Of a DNA stretch of 47,576 nt, positions 26,534 to 34,781 are shown in pieces. Every line of letters starts with the position of its first letter. Position 1 is the first letter of the stretch. Origin of the DNA: Sulfurimonas sp. SAG-AH-194-C21. GTDB lineage: Bacteria > Campylobacterota > Campylobacteria > Campylobacterales > Sulfurimonadaceae. The DNA lies in NCBI RefSeq assembly GCF_029215985.1, contig NZ_JAEMVC010000014.1:1-47576 (forward strand), in the 5' to 3' direction. A program made the translations under genes and the position numbers. The notes below the pieces were generated by a model that ran no database searches, was not told the origin of the DNA, and saw nothing but the letters and a program-made list of their open reading frames with translations.

Positions 26534-27325
26534 ATGGATATAATGACTTTAGGTGTAAACATAGACCATGTAGCGGTTCTTCGCGAAGCTAGACGTGTAA
26601 ATGACCCTGACATACTCCAAGCACTTTATGTTGCTTGTGAGGCAGGTGCTGATCAAATAACTATTCATTTGAGAGAAGATAGACGCCATATTCAAGATAA
26701 AGATGTAGAAAATATTATGGCATGTAGTAAAGTGCCTGTAAATTTAGAATGTTCTATAAATAAAGAGATTTTAAACATCGTATCCAGTGTAAAACCCCAC
26801 CGTGCGACTCTTGTTCCTGAAAAACGCGAAGAGGTGACAACTGAGGGTGGACTTGATGTTTTTAAGTACGAAGATGAGATTCGTTTTGCCATAGAGCAAC
26901 TCCATGATAGTATCATTCCTGTATCTCTTTTTGTTGACCCAACTATAGAAGCTATGGATAAGAGTAAGGAACTTGGTGCTGAAATGGTAGAACTTCACAC
27001 TGGACTTTTTGCTAACCTTTGGGCCATGCTCAACTCAAACCTATCACACTCAAACCACTCTGTTAAAGAGTTAGAACTCCCACGCTACGAGTTAAGTCAA
27101 AGACTTGAAGAATCGTTAGAGCAAATACAAGCAGCAGCAACTCATGCAAAAACAATAGGTCTCCAAGTAGCAGCAGGACATGGACTAAACTATCATAATG
27201 TTCATGAGATGATGAATATAAATGAAATCACTGAGTTGAACATCGGTCAAAGTATCATAGCTAGAAGTGTGTTTACTGGTTTAAGTGAGGCTGTTAAAGA
27301 GATGAAAAAACTTACGACTCGTTAA
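26534..27325 (+). CDS. pdxJ: Pyridoxine 5'-phosphate synthase
   Basis: PdxJ condenses 3-amino-2-oxopropyl phosphate with deoxyxylulose 5-phosphate to give pyridoxine 5'-phosphate. The 263-residue TIM-barrel shows LGVNIDHVAVLREARR, QITIHLREDRRHIQDKDV, NLECSINKEI, ATLVPEKREEVTTEGGLD, VSLFVDPT, VELHTGLFA and AAGHGLNYHN. An ATG at 26543 is an alternative start, nearer the conserved N-terminus. Its pathway partner pdxA follows only after a 4.6-kb accessory insert. Confidence 0.96.
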   Translation: MDIMTLGVNIDHVAVLREARRVNDPDILQALYVACEAGADQITIHLREDRRHIQDKDVENIMACSKVPVNLECSINKEILNIVSSVKPHRATLVPEKREEVTTEGGLDVFKYEDEIRFAIEQLHDSIIPVSLFVDPTIEAMDKSKELGAEMVELHTGLFANLWAMLNSNLSHSNHSVKELELPRYELSQRLEESLEQIQAAATHAKTIGLQVAAGHGLNYHNVHEMMNINEITELNIGQSIIARSVFTGLSEAVKEMKKLTTR

Positions 27326-27346
27326 ATACCAACATCAAGAGATAAA

Positions 27347-30244
27347 ATGTTTCAAAAATCAGTTTTAAAAAATGCAAGTCAAGATGAGAGTAAAGTAGCT
27401 CTTAGGTGGGCTGAGTATCAGAAGTATCTAGCCAAAATCGACTTTATAAAAACAGTCAAAGAAGAAAAGTACCAAGATGGTTTTTTAAAAGACATCTTTG
27501 AGAACTGTTTAGGCTACACTCTTGATAGCACCAACCCAAGTAACTTCAACCTTGAACGCGAAAAGAAAAACGAAACTGATGGTAAAAAAGCTGATGGCGT
27601 TATCTATGTCGATGAAAAAGTCATCGGTATCATAGAACTCAAAGCCCAAGATACAAAAAACCTCGACAAGATAGAAGCGCAAGCTTTTAACTACCACAAC
27701 TCACACTCCAACTCAAAGTACATCATCATCTCAAACTTTGATGAGCTGCGTTTATACATAGACAAAAAAACTGTTTATGAGAAGTTTTCACTTTTTAGTC
27801 TTGATTATGAAGCATTTAAAAAACTGCACTTATTGCTCTCTTATGAGAGTATCAAAGCTGATATTCCCTTAAAACTAAAAGAAAAATCGGCTACATTTGA
27901 GTTAGATATATCTAAAAATCTTTACAGAGATTTTTCACTCTTTAGAACACACCTTTTTGAAAACCTAGTCAAGAACAACGAGATTGATAAAGCAAAACTA
28001 CTGCGTTTAACACAAAAACTCTGCGACAGAGTTATCTTCATACTTTTTGCAGAAGACAGAGGGCTACTCACAGCAAATACCATCAAAGAGATACGTGAAC
28101 GCCATAGTGGTGATGGGTTTGGCGATAGAAGTATGTACGACTACTACAAACTCTACTTTGACGCCATAAACGCAGGAAATGAAAAGCTAAACATTCCAAA
28201 GTATAACGGTGGACTTTTTGCACTAGACAGTGAACTAGACTCTCTCATCATAGATGACGATATACTTGACTTAGAAGCACAAGCACTGAGTGACTATGAC
28301 TTTATGAGTGATGTTGGTGTAAACATTTTAGGGCATATTTTCGAGCAGTCTTTAACGGACTTAGAAGAGATAAACGCGAGTATAAACGAGACTGACTTTG
28401 ACATAAAAAAGTCTAAACGCAAGAAAGATGGTGTTTTTTACACTCCTGAGTACATTACAAAGTACATCGTGCAAAACACTTTAGGAAAACTCTGTGAAGA
28501 TAAACGCAGTGAGTTAAACATAGGAAGTGAGTCTTTAGTCTCACCAAAGAACCCTAAAAAACCGACAAAAAAAGAGCAGATACTTAAAGATAATTTAGAA
28601 ATATACAGAAACTGGCTCCTAAACCTTAAGATTTTAGACCCAGCATGTGGAAGTGGTGCGTTTCTAAACCAAGCCCTAGATTTTCTCATACATGAGCATC
28701 AGTCACTCCAAAAAGATTTAGTCATCATGGGCGACATAACCGCCTACTACGAGATAGAAAAGAGCATCTTAGAGAACAACCTTTATGGTGTTGACATCAA
28801 CGAAGATGCAGTAGAGATAGCAAAACTTTCACTTTGGCTTAGAACTGCTGTTAAGGGGAGAGAGCTTACTAAGTTAGCGGATAAAATTCTTTGTGCCAAC
28901 TCACTTTTAGATATGCCTTTTGATGAAGGAAGTTTTGATGTTGTTATTGGGAACCCTCCGTATGTAGTTTTGAATCCTGAAACTCTTAAAGATTACAAAT
29001 ATGTTAAAGGAAATTATAATACATATGTTGCTTTTATTGAATTATCACTCAAAATATTAAAACAAAATGGAAAATTAGGATTTATTATCCCAAATACTTG
29101 GTTTTCAGGAGATAACTTTTTAGACTTTAGAACAAATTTAATTGAAGAATATAATTTAGCAGAAATTATTCAATTGCCATATAATATATTTGAAGCTTAT
29201 ATAGATACTTCTATTGTCTTAGTCTCAAAAAGTAGTAGAGAATTTCAAACAAAATGTTATAAATATGACATTAGAAATTATCAAAATGAGATTAATGTAG
29301 ATGAATTTATTAAATTTCCAAATAGTGAGTGGTTAAAATATAAGAAGATTTTTTTAAATAAAGACTTACTAGATATTGGTGAAAAAGTTTTATTTTCAAC
29401 ACAAAATATTAAACTTAGAGAAATAGCATTAATTAATAGAGGTTGTTTGCCACCAAAAGATTATGAAAAATCTCCTGTTATTACAAAAATAAATAAATTA
29501 AGATGGTTTGAAGAACAGGTTTTTAGATATAAAATTGAACAAAGTAAATCAACATCATTTATTGAATACTCAAAATTAAGAGAAAATAAAGATATTACAA
29601 TATATAAAACTGAAAAGTTACTTGCAAGACAATTAATGAGCAGACAATTTAGAATGAATATAACATACTTGAATGAGGAGGTAGCTTTTAAAAAAAACTT
29701 ATATGCTATTTATGATTTAAAACCAGAGTATAATTATTTATATATTTTGTCAATTTTGAATAGCAAACTATTTAGTTTTATCCAAATTAATTTTAACACT
29801 TCATTGCAAAGAGATGATTTTCCTGCATTTAGTTTAAATGATTTTCGTAATTTTATGCTACCTAAGATTATAGAATCAAAGCAAGAACCATTTATTGAAA
29901 AAGCAGATTTAATGCTTTCACTAACAAAAACCCTCCAAGAAACAAAACAAAACTTCATCCAAGAGTTAGCCCTAGAAAAAATCCCTAAAAAACTCCAAAA
30001 CTTTGAGCAGTTGGATTTTGATGGCTTTGTCAAAGAGTATAAAAAAGCAAAAAAACTCAAATTTGCTGATAAACTAGAAGAACGTAACTTCAAAAATGAG
30101 TGGCGTTCACTCTTTGAAAACGATGCAAAAGCAGTCCAAGAGATACAAACGCAGATAAACACAACTGATAAAGAGATAGATAAAATGGTTTATGAACTGT
30201 ATGGACTTAGCGATGATGAGATTAAAATTGTTGAGGGTATTTAA
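27347..30244 (+). CDS. Type IIG restriction-modification enzyme (fused nuclease, adenine methyltransferase, specificity domain)
   Basis: A single 965-residue polypeptide. The N-terminus carries a PD-(D/E)xK-like nuclease pattern (DGVIYVDEKVIGIIELKAQ). The middle carries N6-adenine methyltransferase motif I DPACGSGAFLNQ and catalytic NPPYVV. Residues about 550-850 form the target recognition region, and a coiled C-terminus follows. Bases about 28970-29900, encoding the recognition region, are much more AT-rich than the rest: 29041-29100 has 13 G/C of 60, 28021-28080 has 26 of 60. The recognition sequence cannot be read from this. It is inserted between pdxJ and pdxA. Confidence 0.92.
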   Translation: MFQKSVLKNASQDESKVALRWAEYQKYLAKIDFIKTVKEEKYQDGFLKDIFENCLGYTLDSTNPSNFNLEREKKNETDGKKADGVIYVDEKVIGIIELKAQDTKNLDKIEAQAFNYHNSHSNSKYIIISNFDELRLYIDKKTVYEKFSLFSLDYEAFKKLHLLLSYESIKADIPLKLKEKSATFELDISKNLYRDFSLFRTHLFENLVKNNEIDKAKLLRLTQKLCDRVIFILFAEDRGLLTANTIKEIRERHSGDGFGDRSMYDYYKLYFDAINAGNEKLNIPKYNGGLFALDSELDSLIIDDDILDLEAQALSDYDFMSDVGVNILGHIFEQSLTDLEEINASINETDFDIKKSKRKKDGVFYTPEYITKYIVQNTLGKLCEDKRSELNIGSESLVSPKNPKKPTKKEQILKDNLEIYRNWLLNLKILDPACGSGAFLNQALDFLIHEHQSLQKDLVIMGDITAYYEIEKSILENNLYGVDINEDAVEIAKLSLWLRTAVKGRELTKLADKILCANSLLDMPFDEGSFDVVIGNPPYVVLNPETLKDYKYVKGNYNTYVAFIELSLKILKQNGKLGFIIPNTWFSGDNFLDFRTNLIEEYNLAEIIQLPYNIFEAYIDTSIVLVSKSSREFQTKCYKYDIRNYQNEINVDEFIKFPNSEWLKYKKIFLNKDLLDIGEKVLFSTQNIKLREIALINRGCLPPKDYEKSPVITKINKLRWFEEQVFRYKIEQSKSTSFIEYSKLRENKDITIYKTEKLLARQLMSRQFRMNITYLNEEVAFKKNLYAIYDLKPEYNYLYILSILNSKLFSFIQINFNTSLQRDDFPAFSLNDFRNFMLPKIIESKQEPFIEKADLMLSLTKTLQETKQNFIQELALEKIPKKLQNFEQLDFDGFVKEYKKAKKLKFADKLEERNFKNEWRSLFENDAKAVQEIQTQINTTDKEIDKMVYELYGLSDDEIKIVEGI

Positions 30245-30892
30245 ATGGATAACAATTCAAGTGATGAAACTTTCAAAATAAATGAATCTTGGGAAAAGAT
30301 TCTTAATCCAAGTATTTTAAAAGATAACTTAATTTCAATTTCTTTGTATATTATGACATTTGAATTGCTAAAAGATAAGATTGAAACTATGGTTGATGAT
30401 TTTTATGAGGTAAAATACATAGGAAAAGATAAAAAATATAAAGAAGAATATGAAAAATCAGTTTTGTCATTAGTAAGTAAAAAAGAAAAAACTCACTATA
30501 TTACAGCATCTTTAAGATGGTTGATAAGCATGAATGTTTTGAATGTTGAAGACGAAAAGACATATAATATTCTAAGAGAATACAGAAATGATTTAACACA
30601 TGAATTTCAAAATTTTCTAATTGATAGTAATATTAATTTCAATGTGGAAAATATGAAATTATTGGCTGATTTATTTAGTAGGTTAGAAAAACAATGGATA
30701 ATAGAATTTGAGATACCTTTAAATCCAGATTATGATAATAAAGAAATTAAGATAGAAGAGACAACAAGTATGCAAATTATTATGCTTCAATTAATATATG
30801 ATATTGCATTGAATAATGAACCTGAAGAGTTATATTATTCTAAATTTTATGAATCTTTAAACAAGAAAAAAATGAATTTTAGAAAAATATAA
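30245..30892 (+). CDS. Hypothetical protein with HEPN-like R-x4-H motif
   Basis: A 215-residue, mainly helical protein encoded by AT-rich DNA (30481-30540 has 16 G/C of 60), starting on the base after the stop of the type IIG gene. No family is firmly recognised. The stretch ILREYRNDLTHEFQNF contains R-N-D-L-T-H, matching the R-polar-x3-H signature of HEPN ribonucleases. Long helices precede and follow it, as in HEPN folds. Given its coupling to a restriction enzyme it could be a defence or toxin RNase; that is inference. It could also be a structural accessory with no catalysis. Confidence 0.6.
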   Translation: MDNNSSDETFKINESWEKILNPSILKDNLISISLYIMTFELLKDKIETMVDDFYEVKYIGKDKKYKEEYEKSVLSLVSKKEKTHYITASLRWLISMNVLNVEDEKTYNILREYRNDLTHEFQNFLIDSNINFNVENMKLLADLFSRLEKQWIIEFEIPLNPDYDNKEIKIEETTSMQIIMLQLIYDIALNNEPEELYYSKFYESLNKKKMNFRKI

Positions 30893-30910
30893 CTTTCTTC
30901 TTTGTCATCT

Positions 30911-31007
30911 GTTCTCACGGTATCCGTGGGAATGCAGACAAAGCAACTCACCACAAGATAAACAAGCTATATAAATATATATGCCTTACCATAGAGAGCA
31001 TGGTAAC
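30911..31007. repeat. REPIN-like pair of inverted REP palindromes
   Basis: Two hairpins face each other: TTCTCACGG / CCGTGGGAA with loop TAT (30912-30932) and TTACCAT / ATGGTAA with loop AGAGAGC (30986-31006). The reverse complement of 30911-30936 aligns with 30982-31007 at 17 of 26 positions, and the differences inside the stems are mostly compensated, so both copies kept pairing. The flanking bases (TGGGAATGCA, GGTAACGAGA) resemble REP elements mobilised by RAYT transposases. No RAYT gene is present in the window. Confidence 0.6.
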
Positions 31008-31023
31008 GAGAGAAAATAAAAAA

Positions 31024-31042
31024 ATATGGCAAAATGCCATAT
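31024..31042 (+). terminator. Hairpin downstream of the REPIN-like pair
   Basis: ATATGGCA / TGCCATAT, a perfect 8-bp stem with an AAA loop, preceded by an A-run (AAAATAAAAAA) and followed by ATTTAAG. It could end transcripts coming from the restriction genes before the Bro-N gene. The T-tract is short, so this is tentative. Confidence 0.5.
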
Positions 31043-31101
31043 ATTTAAGAAAAGAGACTTATTTACATTATGATAGGTCAAAATTTTCAAGGATTGATGA
31101 G

Positions 31102-31926
31102 ATGAAACAAGAAAATACTATTAAAATATTTGAAGAAAAAAATGTCCGTACTGTTTGGGATGAAGATAAAGAAGATTGGTATATTTGTATTGTTGATGTT
31201 ATTGAAATTTTAACTGGAACTGATAGACCTAGAAAGTATTGGAGCGATTTAAAAGCAAAGTTAAAAAAAGAAGGTAGCGAAGTGTCCGAGAATATCGGAC
31301 AGTTGAAAATGAAAGCTTCTGACTCAAAGATGAGATTTACAGATGTAGCTAGTACGGAGCAACTTTTTAGACTGATTCAGTCCATACCCTCACCAAAAGC
31401 AGAGCCATTCAAGCTTTGGTTAGCAACTTTAGCCAAAGAGCGACTTGATGAGATGCAAGACCCTGAACTCACTATAGATAGAGCACTAGAACAGTACTTA
31501 GAACTTGGGTATTCTCAAAACTGGATAAACCAAAGATTAAAAAGTATAGAAATCAGAAAAGAGCTCACAGATGAATGGCGAGAAAGAGGAGTAAAAGAAG
31601 GTCTTGAGTTTGCAACCTTAACAGACATCATCACAAAAACTTGGGCAGATAAAACGACAAAAGAGTATAAAGTTCTTAAGGGACTAAAAAAAGAAAACCT
31701 ACGAGACAACATGACAAATACAGAACTCATTTTAAATATGTTAGCCGAAGCTTCTACAAAAGATATATCCCAAGCTACAAATCCACAAAATCTTCAAGAA
31801 AACAAAACAGTTGCTAAACAAGGTGGAAATGTTGCTAAAATAGCAAAAGAAGAACTTGAAGCTAAAACAGGTAAGAAAGTTGTAACTAGCTTAAATGCTA
31901 AAAAGATATTAGAAGGTAAAAAATGA
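31102..31926 (+). CDS. Bro-N domain protein with DinD-like C-terminal half
   Basis: The start at ATG 31102 is preferred (AAGGA 8 bp upstream, start of the conserved fold); the in-frame ATG at 31000 lies inside a REP hairpin. The 274-residue product begins with a Bro-N domain (IKIFEEKNVRTVWDEDKEDW, VIEILTGTDRPRKYWSDLK, TEQLFRLIQSIPSPKAEPF), as in phage antirepressors. The C-terminal part (KGLKKENLRDNMTNTELILN, then NVAKIAKEELEAKTGKKVV) resembles DNA-damage-inducible DinD. The N-terminal coding part is AT-rich like the preceding genes. It overlaps pdxA by 4 bp (ATGA). Confidence 0.82.
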   Translation: MKQENTIKIFEEKNVRTVWDEDKEDWYICIVDVIEILTGTDRPRKYWSDLKAKLKKEGSEVSENIGQLKMKASDSKMRFTDVASTEQLFRLIQSIPSPKAEPFKLWLATLAKERLDEMQDPELTIDRALEQYLELGYSQNWINQRLKSIEIRKELTDEWRERGVKEGLEFATLTDIITKTWADKTTKEYKVLKGLKKENLRDNMTNTELILNMLAEASTKDISQATNPQNLQENKTVAKQGGNVAKIAKEELEAKTGKKVVTSLNAKKILEGKK

Positions 31927-32843
31927 AGACAATAGCTATAAGTGTTGGTGACCTTAATGGTGTAGGGATAGAGATAGCTTTGAAATCTCATGCTGAGATA
32001 AGTAAACTCTGTAAACCTATCTACTGCATAAATACAGAGCTACTTGAGCAGTCTGCAAAACTTTTAAATGTAACTGTTGCTGAAGACTTTACACTTCAAA
32101 AGGTAGAAGGTTCGTTTAACATACAAGCAGGAGTAGTAAACGCCAAGTCTGGTCGTTACTCTTATGACTCTTTTATGGCAGGTATCAAACTGTGTGAAGA
32201 AAAAAAAGCAGATGGCGTTGTGACGATGCCTATTCATAAAGAAGCTTGGATGATGGCTGGATTAGAGTATAAAGGCCACACTGACCTCCTTCGCCAACAC
32301 TTTGATGCAAATGCCATTATGATGCTTGGATGTCCTGAGATGTTTGTTGCTCTTGTTACTGAGCATATCCCTCTAAGAGATGTTACAAAAGTAGTAAAGT
32401 ACAAGATGCTTAAGCAGTTTTTACTCAACCTTCAAAGAGAAATTCCACAAGAGAAAGTGGCAGTTCTTGGAATAAATCCTCATGCAGGAGATAATGGTGT
32501 TTTAGGGCATGAAGATATGCGCATTTTAAAAGCTATAAAAAGTGTAAATAAACAACTTGGATGGGAACAATTTTTCGGACCTATAGTTCCAGATGTTGCG
32601 TTTACACCTCACTTTCGTAAAGATTTTAACTATTTTGTAGCTATGTATCACGACCAAGGACTTGGACCGCTTAAAGCTCTGCACTTTGATGAGAGTGTAA
32701 ACATCTCTTTAAATCTACCAATAGTAAGAACTTCTGTAGACCATGGCACTGCGTTTGACATAGCTTATAAGGGTCAAGCAAAGACTCTTTCTTACATAAA
32801 CGCGGTAAAGAGTGCTATACTACTACATAAAAGGAAAATATAA
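31923..32843 (+). CDS. pdxA: 4-hydroxythreonine-4-phosphate dehydrogenase
   Basis: PdxA supplies 3-amino-2-oxopropyl phosphate for PdxJ in vitamin B6 synthesis. The 306-residue product shows ISVGDLNGVGIEI, VTMPIHKEAW, GHTDLLR with the first metal histidine, INPHAGDNGV, and MYHDQGLGPLKALHFD with the metal-binding histidine, then VRTSVDHGTAFDIA. Its start overlaps the Bro-N gene stop and its stop overlaps the nitroreductase start (TAATG). Confidence 0.96.
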   Translation: MKTIAISVGDLNGVGIEIALKSHAEISKLCKPIYCINTELLEQSAKLLNVTVAEDFTLQKVEGSFNIQAGVVNAKSGRYSYDSFMAGIKLCEEKKADGVVTMPIHKEAWMMAGLEYKGHTDLLRQHFDANAIMMLGCPEMFVALVTEHIPLRDVTKVVKYKMLKQFLLNLQREIPQEKVAVLGINPHAGDNGVLGHEDMRILKAIKSVNKQLGWEQFFGPIVPDVAFTPHFRKDFNYFVAMYHDQGLGPLKALHFDESVNISLNLPIVRTSVDHGTAFDIAYKGQAKTLSYINAVKSAILLHKRKI

Positions 32844-33478
32844 TGAGTCAAGAAAAAACATTTCAAGAAGCAATGGCATTTCGTCATGCTTGTAAAGTAT
32901 TTGATGAGAGTCAAAAGATAAGTAAAGAAGATATGCTTAAAATTCTTGAAGCAGGAAGAACATCACCCTCTTCTTTTGGTATGGAGGCTTGGAAATTTCT
33001 TGTCATAACAAATGAAGATTTAAAAGCAAAACTACGACCTGCTTGTTGGGATCAAGTTCAAGTCACCTCTTGTTCACATTTAGTTATAGTTTTAGCGGGT
33101 ATAGATTCTCTCAAACCTGAGAGTGGAGAAGTGAAGAAACGCTTTTCTCGTCGTGATATGCCACAAGATAAGCTTGATTTTTATCTTGGTCTTTATGCTT
33201 CTCACTTAGAAAAAGTACTTTCTAGCGATGAGAACATCTACTCTTGGAGTGCAAGACAGACTTTTATCGCTGCTGCAAATATGATGACCTGCGGTGCTAC
33301 TTTAGGTATTGATTCTTGTCCTATTGAAGGTTTTGAGAAAGAAAAAGTTGAGGAAATTTTAGGGCTAGATACTACAAAGTATCAACTTTCTGTTGTTTTA
33401 CCATTTGGGTATAGACTAAATGAGCAGTCAACTCAATTAAGACTGCCAGTAGAAGATGTAGTTGAGTTTATAGACTAA
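32843..33478 (+). CDS. Nitroreductase-family NAD(P)H-dependent oxidoreductase
   Basis: A 211-residue flavin protein of the nitroreductase fold: FRHACKVFDESQKISKEDML (FMN phosphate-contacting R/H at the N-terminus), RTSPSSFGMEAWKFLVI, and the C-terminal AANMMTCGATLGIDSCPIEGF and VLPFGYR. It is related to the YfkO/NfsB-like group that reduces nitro compounds or quinones. The natural substrate is unknown. It is coupled to pdxA by a one-base overlap and converges with the methyltransferase gene 3 bp away, with no terminator visible. Confidence 0.88.
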   Translation: MSQEKTFQEAMAFRHACKVFDESQKISKEDMLKILEAGRTSPSSFGMEAWKFLVITNEDLKAKLRPACWDQVQVTSCSHLVIVLAGIDSLKPESGEVKKRFSRRDMPQDKLDFYLGLYASHLEKVLSSDENIYSWSARQTFIAAANMMTCGATLGIDSCPIEGFEKEKVEEILGLDTTKYQLSVVLPFGYRLNEQSTQLRLPVEDVVEFID

Positions 33479-33481
33479 ACG

Positions 33482-34165
33482 CTACTTCTTTTTGAAGATA
33501 AGAAGTGTCTTATCTTCTGTGTCATAAAGCGAGAAAGTTTGTTTCTCAACAAGTTTTAACTTCTCTAATTTTTGAAAAGTTTTAATCTTGTGAAAATATT
33601 GAATAATTGAGTCTTGATGTTTCGTAAATGAGCCATCTTTATTCTTTTCAAACAGAGTAAATTGAGTATCTAACTTTTCATTTTGAAATATTGCATCCAC
33701 ACATAAAAATTCATTATCCCTATCTTTACTCATAGTTCCCTCAGCAACATCAGAAAAACCATATAAAGTGTTAATATCTGCTATCAAAACGCCACCATCA
33801 TTGAGTTTATCTGCCATAGCATTTAAAAAAGTAATAAGAGTTTCATTATCCATAAAATTAAGTACATCAAAGATACTTACAATAGCATCGTATTTACCCT
33901 CAACATCTACTGCATTTATACACTCAGCATCAAGACCTTGTGCTTTGCATTCTTCAACCATAACGCCACTCAGGTCAACACCCTTGCATTTCACACCATC
34001 ACTTATCATACGTTGCATAAAGCCACCACGACCACAACCTACATCAAGAAGTGTTTTTACATCCTTGCCATCAAGTTCTGAACGATACAGGTCATAAAGT
34101 GCTTCTGTTGCTTCTTCTATTCCTAAAAGGTGTTCAGCTTTTGCATAGAGGTCTAAGTTAGTCAT
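33482..34165 (-). CDS. Class I SAM-dependent methyltransferase
   Basis: A 227-residue Rossmann-fold methyltransferase with SAM-binding motif I LLDVGCGRGGFMQ, acidic loop GVDLSGVMVEECK, and AIVSIFDVLNFM followed by ADKLNDGGVLIADIN. The beta-rich C-terminal part resembles small-molecule methyltransferases of the UbiE/TylM type. The substrate cannot be deduced. Its start overlaps the end of hisG by 8 bp, so it is the last gene of a hypothetical-coaX-hisG-methyltransferase operon. Confidence 0.85.
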   Translation of the reverse strand: MTNLDLYAKAEHLLGIEEATEALYDLYRSELDGKDVKTLLDVGCGRGGFMQRMISDGVKCKGVDLSGVMVEECKAQGLDAECINAVDVEGKYDAIVSIFDVLNFMDNETLITFLNAMADKLNDGGVLIADINTLYGFSDVAEGTMSKDRDNEFLCVDAIFQNEKLDTQFTLFEKNKDGSFTKHQDSIIQYFHKIKTFQKLEKLKLVEKQTFSLYDTEDKTLLIFKKK

Positions 34166-34781
34166 TTTCAGCTTTTATAACAGCATTAATTTTTTCATAA
34201 ATATCTAAAACTTCATCTTTTTTAGCGATATAAGAATTTTTATTGGCGATTAAGTATGTCGAACTTGTCATGATATCTTGAACCACTTCAAGACCATTTT
34301 GCTTCATCGTAGCACCCGTCTCAACTACATCAACGATCATATCTGCAAGACCTATAAGAGGTGCAAGTTCAACTGAACCATTCAGTTTAATAATCTCAAC
34401 ACTCACAGCTCTTTCTTCAAAGTAGCGTTTAGTGATGTTTACCATTTTAGAAGCCACTTTTAATTCAGGCTTAGTAAGGTCAAGTTTTTCACCTACTTTC
34501 ATACCAATAGATACTTTACAAACGCCACGTTGTAAGTCAAGTAAACGAACAACATCAAGACCTTGTTCTTCTAAAGTGTCTAGACCAACAACACCGATAT
34601 CAGCTGCTTGATGAAATACATATGTCGCTACATCTTGGTTACGAACAAGCAAAAAACGAAAGTTAGGAGTCTCTAAAATGAGTTTTCTATCATCAAACTT
34701 AAAACCATCTCCAAAGAGTGTTTCAAATATTTCTAGTGTCTCTTTAGCGATACGACCTTTTGGAAGTGCAACTGTTAGCAT
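34158..34781 (-). CDS. hisG: ATP phosphoribosyltransferase, short form
   Basis: HisG catalyses the first step of histidine synthesis. The 207-residue product starts VALPKGRIAKE and shows RNQDVATYVFHQAADIGVVG, LIGLADMIVDVVETGATMKQN. It stops before the C-terminal regulatory domain of long HisG, so it is the HisG-S form that needs HisZ as partner; hisZ is not in the window. It overlaps coaX by 7 bp. Confidence 0.96.
   Translation of the reverse strand: MLTVALPKGRIAKETLEIFETLFGDGFKFDDRKLILETPNFRFLLVRNQDVATYVFHQAADIGVVGLDTLEEQGLDVVRLLDLQRGVCKVSIGMKVGEKLDLTKPELKVASKMVNITKRYFEERAVSVEIIKLNGSVELAPLIGLADMIVDVVETGATMKQNGLEVVQDIMTSSTYLIANKNSYIAKKDEVLDIYEKINAVIKAEND

Noticed and set aside
28438..30162. 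Long open frames antisense to the restriction gene and elsewhere
   Set aside because: They lack ribosome sites, have compositions imposed by the sense gene and match no family.
31000..31101. Upstream in-frame start giving a 34-residue longer Bro-N protein
   Set aside because: The ATG at 31000 is inside a REP palindrome and lacks a ribosome site; ATG 31102 has AAGGA and starts the conserved fold.
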